From Paracoccaceae bacterium (GTDB lineage Bacteria > Pseudomonadota > Alphaproteobacteria > Rhodobacterales > Rhodobacteraceae), in assembly GCA_018222585.1 (NCBI GenBank), contig JAAFAB010000001.1:220166-284165 (forward strand): 64,000 bases of DNA, written 5' to 3'. Both the position numbers and the translations under genes were made by a program. This document shows, piece by piece, positions 44,111-52,621 of the stretch; position 1 is the first letter of the stretch, and every line of letters begins with the position of its first letter. The notes under the pieces were generated by a model. It was not told the origin of the DNA. It ran no database searches and saw nothing but the letters and a program-made list of their open reading frames with translations.

Positions 44111-45776
44111 GACCACCGGCGACAGCTTCCTGGAGGAAGACAGCCGCTGGCGCCTGCGCGACATCTACGAGCCGGCCCTGGCCCTCTGGCCCCTGCCCGC
44201 GACCGGCCACGCCATAGACCTGGGCGCGGGCTTCGGCGCCTTCGCCCTGCCCTTCGCGCTGGCCTTTCCAGGCTGGCGCGTCACCTGCCTGGAGCCCGAG
44301 GCAGCCGCCTTCGCCGCCCTGCGCGCAAATATCGAGCGGCTGGACCTCGGGGCGCGCGTCAGCGCCGAGCGACTGGCCGTGGTGCCCGGCGCCCGCGGTG
44401 CGGCACCGCTGATCCGCAGTCGAAAGCGCCCGGCCTTCCTTTCGGCCGACATCCCGCACTGGCAGGGCGGCGGCCTAGCCGAGGCCCTGCCCGCCGTGCC
44501 GCCCGAGGCCCTGGTGGCGCGGGCGCCGGACCTGCTGAAACTGACGGCGCCGGGGCATGAGAGCGCGATCCTGGCCGCCTTCGACGGCGCCCTGCCCCGC
44601 TTCCTGCTGGGCGAAGCCTGGACAGATCCACCGCGCAGCCAGCTTGCCGGGGGCGACACCCGCGTCCACCTGCCCTTCGCCGGATCCCCCTGGCGGTTGC
44701 AGACCGCGCCGGGCGGGCGGCGGCGCGGGCTGGACGTGGTGGTCGCCATGTACAATTCCGCCGCCACGATTGCCGACTGCGTCAGCTCGGTCCTCGATGG
44801 CGCACCGGCGGACCTGCGGGTGCTGGTGGTCGATGACGGCTCGACTGACGGCAGCGCCAGCACGCTGCGCGACTCCTTTGCGGATCACCCACAAGTCCAT
44901 CTTCTACAGAAGGAAAACGGCGGCTGCGCTTCGGCGCGCAACTGGGGGCGGATGCACTCGGACGCGGAACATCTTGCCTTCATCGACGCCGACGACATGG
45001 TCGAGCCCGGCTTCTATCCCGAGGTGCTGGAGATCGCGCGCTATTCGGGGCGGCCCATGGCGCAGGGCGGATTCCGACCCTTCCGCGACGGGCCGGATGG
45101 GCCGCTGCCCGCCGCCCCGCCCGAGGACGTCTCCCACCTGCCCCGCCGCCCCTTCGGCAAGGCAGAGGTCTTCGACATTCCCTGGCCGGAGGTGGTCACC
45201 GGCCAGCCGACGATCTGGCGGCGGGTCTACCGGCGCGATTTCCTCGACGCCCGGGCGATCTGGTTTCCCGACCACATCCGTGCCTTCGACGACCAGATCT
45301 TCCAGCTTGTCACCGGCTACCATGCCGGGCTGATCCCGGCGCGCGACGATGTGCATTACCTCTATCGCCAGCACGCGGGCCAGGACATCCGGCAAGGCGA
45401 CGAGCGGGCGCATTATTCGCTGGAGATGTATCGCCTGGTGTTGCGCCGCGCGGTGACGGAGGGGTGGAGCGATTTCGGGCCCGTCGTCACCTCCTACTTC
45501 AGCACCCTCGCCTGGAGCCACGCGGGCCTGCGCGACGACCTGCGCGGCGATTTCCTGCGCGGCGCGGCCGAACTCTGGACCTACATGCGCCGGGTCTGGG
45601 GCCCGGGAATCGACCGCGCCGCCCGCCCCGATCTGCTGCCCGAAGCCTTCGCGCGCCACGCCGCGCAGATGGAGCGGCAGCTGGCGGGGCTGGGGGACGG
45701 CTATGTCTTCGGCTGGCTCGACGGGCCGGCCCTGCACGTCGACATGCTGCGGGCGGACCGGCGGATGCGGGCCTAG
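44061..45776 (+). CDS. Methyltransferase-glycosyltransferase fusion
   Basis: This encodes 571 residues. Residues 1 to about 190 form an FkbM-like methyltransferase (HAIDLGAGFGAFALPFALAF, then VTCLEPEAAAFAAL and LLKLTAPGHE). Residues about 220-571 form a GT2 domain (DVVVAMYNSAATIADCVSSV, LVVDDGSTDGS, NGGCASARNWG, FIDADDMVEP). It may transfer a sugar and O-methylate it. The start has AAAGGAG upstream and lies inside the preceding gene. It overlaps the end of the convergent sulfotransferase gene by 4 bp. Confidence 0.85.
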   Translation: MTSLPVFRAFGRDVALETTGDSFLEEDSRWRLRDIYEPALALWPLPATGHAIDLGAGFGAFALPFALAFPGWRVTCLEPEAAAFAALRANIERLDLGARVSAERLAVVPGARGAAPLIRSRKRPAFLSADIPHWQGGGLAEALPAVPPEALVARAPDLLKLTAPGHESAILAAFDGALPRFLLGEAWTDPPRSQLAGGDTRVHLPFAGSPWRLQTAPGGRRRGLDVVVAMYNSAATIADCVSSVLDGAPADLRVLVVDDGSTDGSASTLRDSFADHPQVHLLQKENGGCASARNWGRMHSDAEHLAFIDADDMVEPGFYPEVLEIARYSGRPMAQGGFRPFRDGPDGPLPAAPPEDVSHLPRRPFGKAEVFDIPWPEVVTGQPTIWRRVYRRDFLDARAIWFPDHIRAFDDQIFQLVTGYHAGLIPARDDVHYLYRQHAGQDIRQGDERAHYSLEMYRLVLRRAVTEGWSDFGPVVTSYFSTLAWSHAGLRDDLRGDFLRGAAELWTYMRRVWGPGIDRAARPDLLPEAFARHAAQMERQLAGLGDGYVFGWLDGPALHVDMLRADRRMRA

Positions 45777-46648
45777 CGCAGCGCGATGAAAGCCTCGTGC
45801 AGGGCTTCAGCATAGATCCGGCGGCGGAACAGCCGGGCCTGCATCCGGTCGGCATCCAGGGTCTCGACCTGCAATTCCCGCGCCAGCTTGCCCGCAAGGT
45901 AATGCGCCAGGACCTCGGGCTGATAGGCAGACCGGCGCAACGCGGCCAGGCGCCTGTGGGCGGCCGGGTCGAAGACCGGGTTGGCCGATGCCCCCTGCCG
46001 CGCAGCCCCCTCGCGAAACCATTCATAGAGCGCGATGTCGTCCCCGGCGGCGGCGCGTAGCTCTGCGGCCTCGCCCGGCCAGTCGGGGCCGCGCCCGGCC
46101 GAGACATTCTCGGCCCGCAGCTCGGGCGCAGCGATACCGATGGCCCGCATCAGCGCCGCCTGCCCCTCGCTCGCCCCAGTGATATCAAAGGCATGATCCA
46201 ACGCCGCCAACACCGCCTTCGCCCCCTCGAGCGCCGTGTCATGGGCGCGGCGGATCGAGGGGAAAGGCGCCAGCAGGAAGGAACAGATCACGTTGCGATT
46301 GCGCGCCAGGAAGGCGGCGCGGCTTTCGGGCTGCCAGCCCGAGGCGCGCAGGGACATGTCGAAACGATACTGGCTGCGGATTCGCGCCACCGGCTCGCGC
46401 AGCGAGGTGGCGAACAGCAGGTCGCCCTTCAGGTAGGGCAGCATCGCCTCATGCAGCCAATGGCCGATCACCGCCCGCAGCGCGCCGGGCTCGGCCACCT
46501 CGAGGAAATCCGGCCGCCCCCGGCGCAGGTTGGCGATCAGCGAGGTGCTCTGGTAGACCGCTTCGGGCGGCAGGGCGCGTTCCAGCGCGTTGGTCAGCGA
46601 CATGCCGGCACATTTCGGCACATGCACGAAGAAGAGAACGCGGCCCAT
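45773..46648 (-). CDS. Sulfotransferase family protein
   Basis: This encodes 291 residues. FFVHVPKCAGMSLTNAL is the 5'-phosphosulfate loop and LREPVARIRSQYRF the 3'-phosphate motif of the Sulfotransfer_2 group, so PAPS-dependent sulfation of a carbohydrate is likely. It is the second sulfotransferase-like gene of the island and is expressed convergently to the fusion glycosyltransferase. Confidence 0.83.
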   Translation of the reverse strand: MGRVLFFVHVPKCAGMSLTNALERALPPEAVYQSTSLIANLRRGRPDFLEVAEPGALRAVIGHWLHEAMLPYLKGDLLFATSLREPVARIRSQYRFDMSLRASGWQPESRAAFLARNRNVICSFLLAPFPSIRRAHDTALEGAKAVLAALDHAFDITGASEGQAALMRAIGIAAPELRAENVSAGRGPDWPGEAAELRAAAGDDIALYEWFREGAARQGASANPVFDPAAHRRLAALRRSAYQPEVLAHYLAGKLARELQVETLDADRMQARLFRRRIYAEALHEAFIALR

Positions 46649-46843
46649 TCCGCCCCCCGGTTTGCCCTGCTTGCCAAGGGGTGTATCCTGAAAGGCGTTA
46701 CGCCACCGTTAACCCTGGTGGCTCCGCAAAACCCCTTGCGCCTGCGGGGCAAAATCTCCAAAGGGCGGGCGCGAGAACGCACTTGTCCCGTTGCCGCCAC
46801 GGCCCTACCTGTCCCCTTCCCGCAGCCCTGCCGGAGAGAGCCC

Positions 46844-47935
46844 ATGCAGACCCCTTACTACCTGATCGACAAGGCGCGCCTGCTGCCGAACATGGAGAAG
46901 ATCGCCCACCTGCGCGAGACCTCCGGCGCGAAGGCGCTGCTGGCGCTGAAATGCTTCGCCTCCTGGGGGGTCTTCGACTTCATGTCCGAGTACATGGACG
47001 GCACCACCTCGTCCTCGCTCTACGAGGTGAAGCTGGGACGGCAGAAGTTCCCCGGTGAAACCCATGCCTATTCCGTCGCCTGGGCCGATCACGAGATCGA
47101 CGAGGTGCTGGCCAATTCCGACAAGGTGATCTTCAACACCGCGCAGCAGTTGCAGCGCTTCGAGGCGCAGTCGGCGGGTCATACCCGGGGCCTGCGGGTG
47201 AACCCCGGCGTCTCGACCAGCGGCTTCGACCTGGCCGACCCGGCGCGGCCCTTCTCGCGTCTCGGGGAACATGCCCCCGAGGATATCGAGCCGGTCGCCG
47301 AGATGATCAGCGGCTTCATGTTCCACAACAACTGCGAGAATGCCGATTTCGACCGTTTCGACGCCATGCTGGGCATGATCGAACAGCGGTTCGGCCACCT
47401 GATCCGCCGGATGGAGTGGATCAGCCTCGGCGGCGGCATCCACTTCACCGGCGAGGGTTACCCGCTGGAGCGCCTGGCCGAACGGCTGAAGCGCTTTGCC
47501 GGCGAGAATGAGGTGCAGGTCTACCTGGAACCCGGCGAGGCGGCGATCACCAGGTCGACCACGCTGGAGGTGACGGTGCTGGACACGCTCTACAACGGCA
47601 AGAACCTGGCGATCGTCGACAGCTCGATCGAGGCGCATATGCTGGACCTGCTGATCTACCGCGAAAGCGCCAAGATGGCCGAGGCGGGTGACCAGGAATG
47701 GATGGTCTGCGGCAAATCCTGCCTCGCCGGGGACATTTTCGGCGAATTCCGCTTTGCCGCGCCAGTGAAACCGGGCGACCGCCTGTCGATCCAGGACGCC
47801 GCCGGTTACACGATGGTCAAGAAAAACTGGTTCAACGGCGTGAAGATGCCCGCGATCGCCATTCGTGAGCTGGATGGTTCCGAGCGCCTCGTGCGCGACT
47901 TCGACTACGACGATTTCGTCTCGGCCCTCGGCTAA
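46844..47935 (+). CDS. nspC: Carboxynorspermidine/carboxyspermidine decarboxylase
   Basis: This encodes 363 residues. It is a PLP alanine-racemase-fold decarboxylase: PLP Lys36 in LLALKCFASWG, SLGGGIHFTGEGYP, YLEPGEAA and the active Cys in VCGKSCLAGDIFGEF. It removes CO2 from carboxy(nor)spermidine to give the triamine. The start at 46844 has GGAGAG upstream and homology begins there. It is the first gene of a pair with the dehydrogenase 51 bp behind. The sulfotransferase gene diverges across a 195-bp gap with a CCACC/GGTGG hairpin and no other gene. Confidence 0.93.
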   Translation: MQTPYYLIDKARLLPNMEKIAHLRETSGAKALLALKCFASWGVFDFMSEYMDGTTSSSLYEVKLGRQKFPGETHAYSVAWADHEIDEVLANSDKVIFNTAQQLQRFEAQSAGHTRGLRVNPGVSTSGFDLADPARPFSRLGEHAPEDIEPVAEMISGFMFHNNCENADFDRFDAMLGMIEQRFGHLIRRMEWISLGGGIHFTGEGYPLERLAERLKRFAGENEVQVYLEPGEAAITRSTTLEVTVLDTLYNGKNLAIVDSSIEAHMLDLLIYRESAKMAEAGDQEWMVCGKSCLAGDIFGEFRFAAPVKPGDRLSIQDAAGYTMVKKNWFNGVKMPAIAIRELDGSERLVRDFDYDDFVSALG

Positions 47936-47986
47936 GCCCGGGTCGGGGCGGAGACCAACCTGAACAAAAGGGGGTTTCCCGAACTG

Positions 47987-49225
47987 ATGAAACGCAATGT
48001 CCTCATCATCGGCGCCGGCGGCGTCGCCCAGGTCGTGGCGCATAAATGCGCCCAGAACAACGATGTTCTTGGTGATCTTCATATCGCCAGCCGGACGAAA
48101 TCGAAATGCGACGCGATCCTTGAGACAGTGCGCATGAAGAACGCGATGAAGGTCGAAGGCGTCTTCGAGGCGCATGCGCTGGACGCGCTGGATGTCGCCG
48201 CCACCGCCGCGCTGATCCGCGAGACGGACGTGCAGATCGTCATCAACGTCGGCACCGCCTTCGTCAACATGTCGGTGCTGGATGCCTGCATCGAAACGGG
48301 TGCGGCCTACATCGACACGGCGATCCACGAAGAGCCCGACAAGATCTGCGAAACCCCGCCCTGGTACGCCAACTACGAATGGAAGAAGCGCGATCTCTGC
48401 ACCGAGAAGGGCGTGACCGCAATCCTCGGCGCCGGCTTCGACCCGGGCGTGGTCAACGCCTTCGCCCGCTACGCCATCGACACCTACATGGACGAGGTCA
48501 AATCCATCGACATCGTCGACATCAATGCCGGGTCCCACGGCAAGTACTTCGCCACGAACTTCGACCCGGAGATCAACTTCCGCGAATTCACCGGCGTGGT
48601 CTACTACTGGGAAGACCAGCAGTGGAAGGAGACGACCATGTTCGCCTCGGGCCGCGACTGGGACCTGCCGGTCGTGGGCACGCAGCGCGCCTACCAGTCG
48701 GGCCATGACGAGGTGCATTCGCTGGCGGCCAACTACCCCAACGCGGATGTCCGCTTCTGGATGGGCTTCGGCGAGCACTACATCAACGTCTTCACCGTGC
48801 TGAAGAACATCGGACTGCTCTCCGAACAACCCGTCACCACCGCCGAGGGGCAAGAGGTGATCCCGCTGAAGGTGGTCAAGGCCTGCCTGCCCGACCCCTC
48901 CTCGCTGGCGCCCGACTACACCGGCAAGACCTGCATCGGCGACCTGGTGAAGGGTGTGAAGGACGGTCAGGACGTCGAGGTCTTCGTCTACAATGTCGCC
49001 GACCACAAGGAAGCCTACGAGGAAGTGGGCAGCCAGGGCATCTCCTACACCGCGGGCGTGCCGCCTGTAGCCGCGGCGATGCTGGTGGCCAATGGGGACT
49101 GGGACGCGAAGACCATGAGAAACGTCGAAGAGCTGGACCCGAAGCCCTTCTTCACCATCCTCGATGCAATCGGCCTGCCAACCCGCGTCGAGTTCAGGGG
49201 CGAGGACAAGGCCTGGAACGCCTGA
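47987..49225 (+). CDS. Carboxynorspermidine dehydrogenase (saccharopine dehydrogenase family)
   Basis: This encodes 412 residues. VLIIGAGGVAQVVAHKCAQ is the NADP site, followed by IASRTKSKCDAI. GAGFDPGVVNAFARYA and GSHGKYFATNFDPEINFRE match the CANSDH/Lys1-like group. It condenses an aspartate semialdehyde-derived imine with putrescine or diaminopropane, and NspC then decarboxylates the product. With PotABCD it makes a polyamine supply theme. It has no strong ribosome site. Confidence 0.92.
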   Translation: MKRNVLIIGAGGVAQVVAHKCAQNNDVLGDLHIASRTKSKCDAILETVRMKNAMKVEGVFEAHALDALDVAATAALIRETDVQIVINVGTAFVNMSVLDACIETGAAYIDTAIHEEPDKICETPPWYANYEWKKRDLCTEKGVTAILGAGFDPGVVNAFARYAIDTYMDEVKSIDIVDINAGSHGKYFATNFDPEINFREFTGVVYYWEDQQWKETTMFASGRDWDLPVVGTQRAYQSGHDEVHSLAANYPNADVRFWMGFGEHYINVFTVLKNIGLLSEQPVTTAEGQEVIPLKVVKACLPDPSSLAPDYTGKTCIGDLVKGVKDGQDVEVFVYNVADHKEAYEEVGSQGISYTAGVPPVAAAMLVANGDWDAKTMRNVEELDPKPFFTILDAIGLPTRVEFRGEDKAWNA

Positions 49226-49248
49226 CCCGCGTTTGAGACGCTTTTCGG

Positions 49249-49279
49249 GGCCTCCGGCAGACATGTCGGGGGCCTTTTT
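49249..49279 (+). terminator. Intrinsic terminator after the polyamine pair
   Basis: The stem GGCCTCCGGCA / TGTCGGGGGCC (two G-T wobbles) with a GACA loop is followed by TTTTT, 24 bp after the stop. Confidence 0.8.
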
Positions 49280-49296
49280 CTTTCGCGGGGTCGGAT

Positions 49297-49500
49297 GCCT
49301 CCGGCGGCAGTATTTTCAGCGGTCGGTCAGAGAGTCTGGGCGGCGCTCAGGGCGGCAGCGTTGCGCCCGGGCGCGCTGGCGGATCCGCCTCCGGCGGGAG
49401 TATTTATGGCCTCGGAATGGGACAAGAGGGGCCCTGTTTCCATTCGATGGCCGAAAATACTCCGGGGGAGTCCGCCGTGGCGGACGGGGGCAGAGCCCCC
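49297..49500. repeat. Cluster of three dispersed intergenic elements between convergent genes
   Basis: Forward short forms start at 49297 (GCCTCCGGCGGCAGTATTTT) and 49387 (GCCTCCGGCGGGAGTATTTA, then GGCCTCGGAATGG). A reversed long form fills 49437-49500: read on the minus strand it has GGGGGC-TCT-GCCCCC, hairpin TCCGCC-AC-GGCGGA, then CTCCCCCGGAGTATTTTCGG and CCATCGAATGG. The second and third face each other as an inverted pair, like 3751-3863. The long form begins at the modC stop codon. Confidence 0.75.
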
Positions 49501-50579
49501 TACCCGCTGCCGACGTTGCCCGGTGCGATGGAAAGGGTCTTGAGGATGGCATGGCAGTCCGTGCCCTCGGCCAGCTCCAGCGCAGTGACGGAGCGCCGGG
49601 TCAGGCGGGCCAGGATCTGCCCGGCCCGGGTCTCCACGGCGACCAGTGCCCCCGGCCCATGGCCCTCGCGGATCGAGATCACCTTGCCCGCAACGATGTT
49701 CAGCGCCGAGAGCCCCTCCGGCCTGTGGCGCGACAGGATCACGTCGCTGGCGGGCAGGCGCAGGCGCAGCTCTGTTCCGACGGGCTGCGGCAGCTCCGGC
49801 AGGTAGAGCGTCGCGCCCCCTGCATCCAGCTCGGTCAGCCCGTCGGCATGGTGGCGGCAGATGCGGGCCAGGATCAGCGCCCCGGCCTCGCGGGAGCCGG
49901 AGGGGGCGAAGGCAGGGTCCGAGAAGACCTCAACCGCCGGCCCAAAGCGGGCAATGCGACCGGCCTCCAGTTCGATCACCGTGGTCGCCAGGCGCGCAAC
50001 CTCCTGCACCGAATGGCTGACATAGAGGATCGGCAGGCCAGCTTCGTCGCGCAGCCTTTCGAGCCAGGGCAGGATCTCCTCCTTGCGGGCGGCGTCGAGC
50101 GCCGAGAGCGGTTCATCCGCCAGCAGGATGCGGGGGCGGGCCAACAGGGCGCGGCCGATGGCGACCCGCTGCTGTTCGCCTCCCGACAGCGCCCCGGGAC
50201 GACGTGACAGCAGCGCGGAGAGCCCCAGAAGGGTCACGATCCGGTCGAAGTCATCGGTCCCGCGCGGCGCGAACCGGCGCCCATAGATGAGGTTCCCCCG
50301 CACCGACAAATGGGGGAAAAGCCGTGGCTCCTGAAAGACATAACCGATACGGCGACGATGCGGCGGCAGGTTGCGGCGGGCGTCGCTGTCAAACAGCACC
50401 GTGCCCTCCAGCGTGATCCGGCCCGCGTCGGGCCTGAGCAGCCCGGCAACTGCGCGCACGACGCTGGTCTTGCCGGCGCCCGAGGCGCCAAAGAGCGCCG
50501 TCAGCCCCGGCGGCGCCTCGAAGGCCAGATCGAGGGAGGCACCCTCGAACGCATGGGAGAGTCGGACCGAGAGGCTCAT
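49500..50579 (-). CDS. modC: Molybdate ABC transporter ATPase
   Basis: This encodes 359 residues. Walker A GASGAGKTS, Q-loop FQEPRLFPHLSV, signature LSGGEQQRVAIGRAL, Walker B ILLADEPLSALD, switch YVSHSVQEV. The C-terminal MOP/TOBE domain (about 290-355) binds molybdate. Last gene of modABC, overlapping modB by 4 bp. Confidence 0.95.
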   Translation of the reverse strand: MSLSVRLSHAFEGASLDLAFEAPPGLTALFGASGAGKTSVVRAVAGLLRPDAGRITLEGTVLFDSDARRNLPPHRRRIGYVFQEPRLFPHLSVRGNLIYGRRFAPRGTDDFDRIVTLLGLSALLSRRPGALSGGEQQRVAIGRALLARPRILLADEPLSALDAARKEEILPWLERLRDEAGLPILYVSHSVQEVARLATTVIELEAGRIARFGPAVEVFSDPAFAPSGSREAGALILARICRHHADGLTELDAGGATLYLPELPQPVGTELRLRLPASDVILSRHRPEGLSALNIVAGKVISIREGHGPGALVAVETRAGQILARLTRRSVTALELAEGTDCHAILKTLSIAPGNVGSG

Positions 50580-51268
50580 CCGCCGCCCACCCGGCGCGCG
50601 ATGCGCTGCGCCAGAACCTCGGAGAGGACCAGCGCCGCAAGGGCGATGGCCACCGAGAGCGCGACAAGGCGCAGGGCCGAAGCCTCGCCACCCGGGACCT
50701 GCAGGAAGGCGTAGATCGCCGAGGGCAGCGTACGGGTCTCGCCGGGTATGTTCGACACGAAGGTGATCGTGGCGCCGAATTCCCCCATGGCCTTGGCGAA
50801 GGACAGCACCGCACCGGCCAGAAGGCCCGGCAGGATCAGCGGCAGGGTGACGGTCAGGAAGCGCCAGACAGGCGGCGCGCCCAGGGTGGCGGCGGCCTCT
50901 TCCAGCTTCGGATCAACGGCTTCCAGCGACAGGCGGATGGCGCGGACCAGCAGCGGGAAGCCCATGATTGCAGCGGCCAGGGCGGCGCCGGTCCAGTGGA
51001 AGGCGAAGGTCACGCCGAAGCGGTCCAGGAAGGCGCCGATGGGGGCACGGCGGCCGAGGGTGATCAGCAGCAGGTAGCCCGTGACGACGGGCGGCAGCAC
51101 GAGGGGCAAGTGCACGAGAAGGTTGAGCAATTGCCGCCCCGGGAAGCGCCAGCGTGCCAGCGCGTAGGCGCAGAGAAGGCCGGGCGGCAGACTGGCCAGC
51201 ATGGCCCAGAAGGCCACCCTCAGCGAGAGCCGCAGCGCCTCCATTTCCTCAGGGCCCAGCCAGTCCAT
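50576..51268 (-). CDS. modB: Molybdate ABC transporter permease
   Basis: This encodes 230 residues with five or so membrane segments. The EAA loop is LEEAAATLGAPPVWRFLTVTLP. The start at 51268 lies 1 bp past the modA stop and matches family length; a frame 19 codons longer lies inside modA. It forms the inner-membrane channel with ModC. Confidence 0.94.
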   Translation of the reverse strand: MDWLGPEEMEALRLSLRVAFWAMLASLPPGLLCAYALARWRFPGRQLLNLLVHLPLVLPPVVTGYLLLITLGRRAPIGAFLDRFGVTFAFHWTGAALAAAIMGFPLLVRAIRLSLEAVDPKLEEAAATLGAPPVWRFLTVTLPLILPGLLAGAVLSFAKAMGEFGATITFVSNIPGETRTLPSAIYAFLQVPGGEASALRLVALSVAIALAALVLSEVLAQRIARRVGGG

Positions 51269-51269
51269 G

Positions 51270-52034
51270 TCAGTCGGCGAGCCAGGTGAAGCCCTGGGCT
51301 TCGAAGACCGCGCGGGCCTCGTCACCCCGGAGGAAATCGATCAGGTCGGCCCCTAGAGGATTTTCACTTTCCGCTAGCGTGGCAACGGGATAGCGGATCG
51401 GGTCGTGGCTGTCTTCGGGGAAGGTCGCGATGACCTCGACACGCGGCTCGGCGGCGGCGTCGGTGCCATAGACAATACCGAGAGGGGCCTCACCCAGGGC
51501 GACCAGCGCCAGCGCCGCGCGGACGTTGTCGGCCTGGGCGACATCGGGCGCGACGGCCTCCCAGAGGCCGAGGGAGGTCAGCGCCTGCTTGCCGTAAATG
51601 CCAGCCGGCACCGCGTCGACCAGCGCCATGGCGAGAGGGCCTTCGCCGAGCAACGCAGGCAGGTCGAGGCTGGCGGAGACGTCGACCTCGGCGCCCTGCC
51701 CCTGCGGTGCGACCAGCACGATCGAATTGCCAAGCAGGTCCCGACGGGTGTCAGCGGCCAGCAGGCCCTCGCCTTCCAGCGCATCCATCCAGCCGGGATT
51801 GGCCGAAATGAAGACATCCGCCGGTGCGCCCTGCTGGATCTGGCGGGCCAGGGCCGACGATCCGGCAAGCGAGACCCGCAGGTCGGCGCCCGTCGCGGCC
51901 TCGAAGGCGGGCTCGATCTGCTCCAGCGCGGTCTTCAGCGAGGCGGCGGCGAAGAGGGTGACCTCTTCCGCATCGGCAGCGGCGGGACATGCGAGGGCCA
52001 AGACAAAGGCGGGGAACAGGTGCGCGCGGAACAT
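51270..52034 (-). CDS. modA: Molybdate-binding periplasmic protein
   Basis: This encodes 254 residues. Signal peptide 1-22 (FVLALACPAAADA). LFAAASLKTALEQIEPAFE, SLAGSSALARQIQQGAPADV and FISANPGWMD are the ModA binding-site segments. The start at 52034 has AGAGG upstream, and a Mo-box-like dyad lies 12-35 bp before it. Confidence 0.94.
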   Translation of the reverse strand: MFRAHLFPAFVLALACPAAADAEEVTLFAAASLKTALEQIEPAFEAATGADLRVSLAGSSALARQIQQGAPADVFISANPGWMDALEGEGLLAADTRRDLLGNSIVLVAPQGQGAEVDVSASLDLPALLGEGPLAMALVDAVPAGIYGKQALTSLGLWEAVAPDVAQADNVRAALALVALGEAPLGIVYGTDAAAEPRVEVIATFPEDSHDPIRYPVATLAESENPLGADLIDFLRGDEARAVFEAQGFTWLAD

Positions 52035-52045
52035 CGAACCTCTGG

Positions 52046-52069
52046 CGTTATGTTTCACCGGGAATATCG
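52046..52069. promoter_or_regulatory. Mo-box-like dyad in front of modA
   Basis: CGTTAT-N12-ATATCG. The arms resemble the CGTTATAT/ATATAACG molybdate boxes bound by ModE/MopA-type regulators. Confidence 0.6.
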
Positions 52070-52090
52070 CAGGGAAGTCGATCGCGGCCA

Positions 52091-52118
52091 AGCGTTATTT
52101 TTCTTCGGACATATCGCT
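52091..52118. promoter_or_regulatory. Second Mo-box-like dyad at the modE 3' end
   Basis: AGCGTTAT-N12-ATATCGCT, with 7 of 8 arm bases paired and the same spacing as the box at 52046. It covers the end of the modE gene, 47 bp from the first box. Confidence 0.55.
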
Positions 52119-52475
52119 TCCACGAAGGTCTCGCAGCATCGCAAGGGCATGGAAAGACGCGCTTTTCGCCGAAGCCTCCAGATCGCGGTAGGCGGCAAGC
52201 ACCTGCTGCCCCTCCTCGGTCAGCGCCGCGCCCCCGCCGTTGGCACCCCCCCGGGAGGAGATCACGAGGGGCGCACGAAACATGGCGTTCAGCGCCTCCA
52301 CCAGCTGCCAGGCGCGCTTGTAGCTCATCCCCATCTCGCGGCCGGCGGCGGCGATGGAGCCGGTGCGGCTGATGCCCTCCATAAGCTCGGCCTTGCCGGG
52401 ACCAAGCACCACGCCATCGCCATAGTCGAGACGGATTCGGAAGCGCGGATCGGGGGCGGGATCAGGGGTGCTCAT
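52095..52475 (-). CDS. modE: HTH-only ModE-type molybdate regulator
   Basis: This encodes 126 residues, about half of classical ModE. Only the winged-helix domain is present (GPGKAELMEGISRTGSIAAA, GREMGMSYKRAWQLVEALN, SSRGGANGGGAALTEEGQQV). The MOP domains that bind molybdate are missing, so sensing must be by another protein or another mechanism. It lies upstream of modA on the same strand, with Mo-box-like dyads between. Confidence 0.88.
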   Translation of the reverse strand: MSTPDPAPDPRFRIRLDYGDGVVLGPGKAELMEGISRTGSIAAAGREMGMSYKRAWQLVEALNAMFRAPLVISSRGGANGGGAALTEEGQQVLAAYRDLEASAKSASFHALAMLRDLRGSDMSEEK

Positions 52476-52621
52476 CGCCCGAAGATGCCCGCCCGATGAC
52501 CGGGCCGCAAGCGCCGGGCGCGGTCCCGGGCGGATGCGCCTGTCACGTCAGGCCCCGGGCGGCGGATCGTCGGGCGGCTGTCCGTACGCCCCCGGCACTG
52601 GCCTTGGCACGGGGCACAGGC

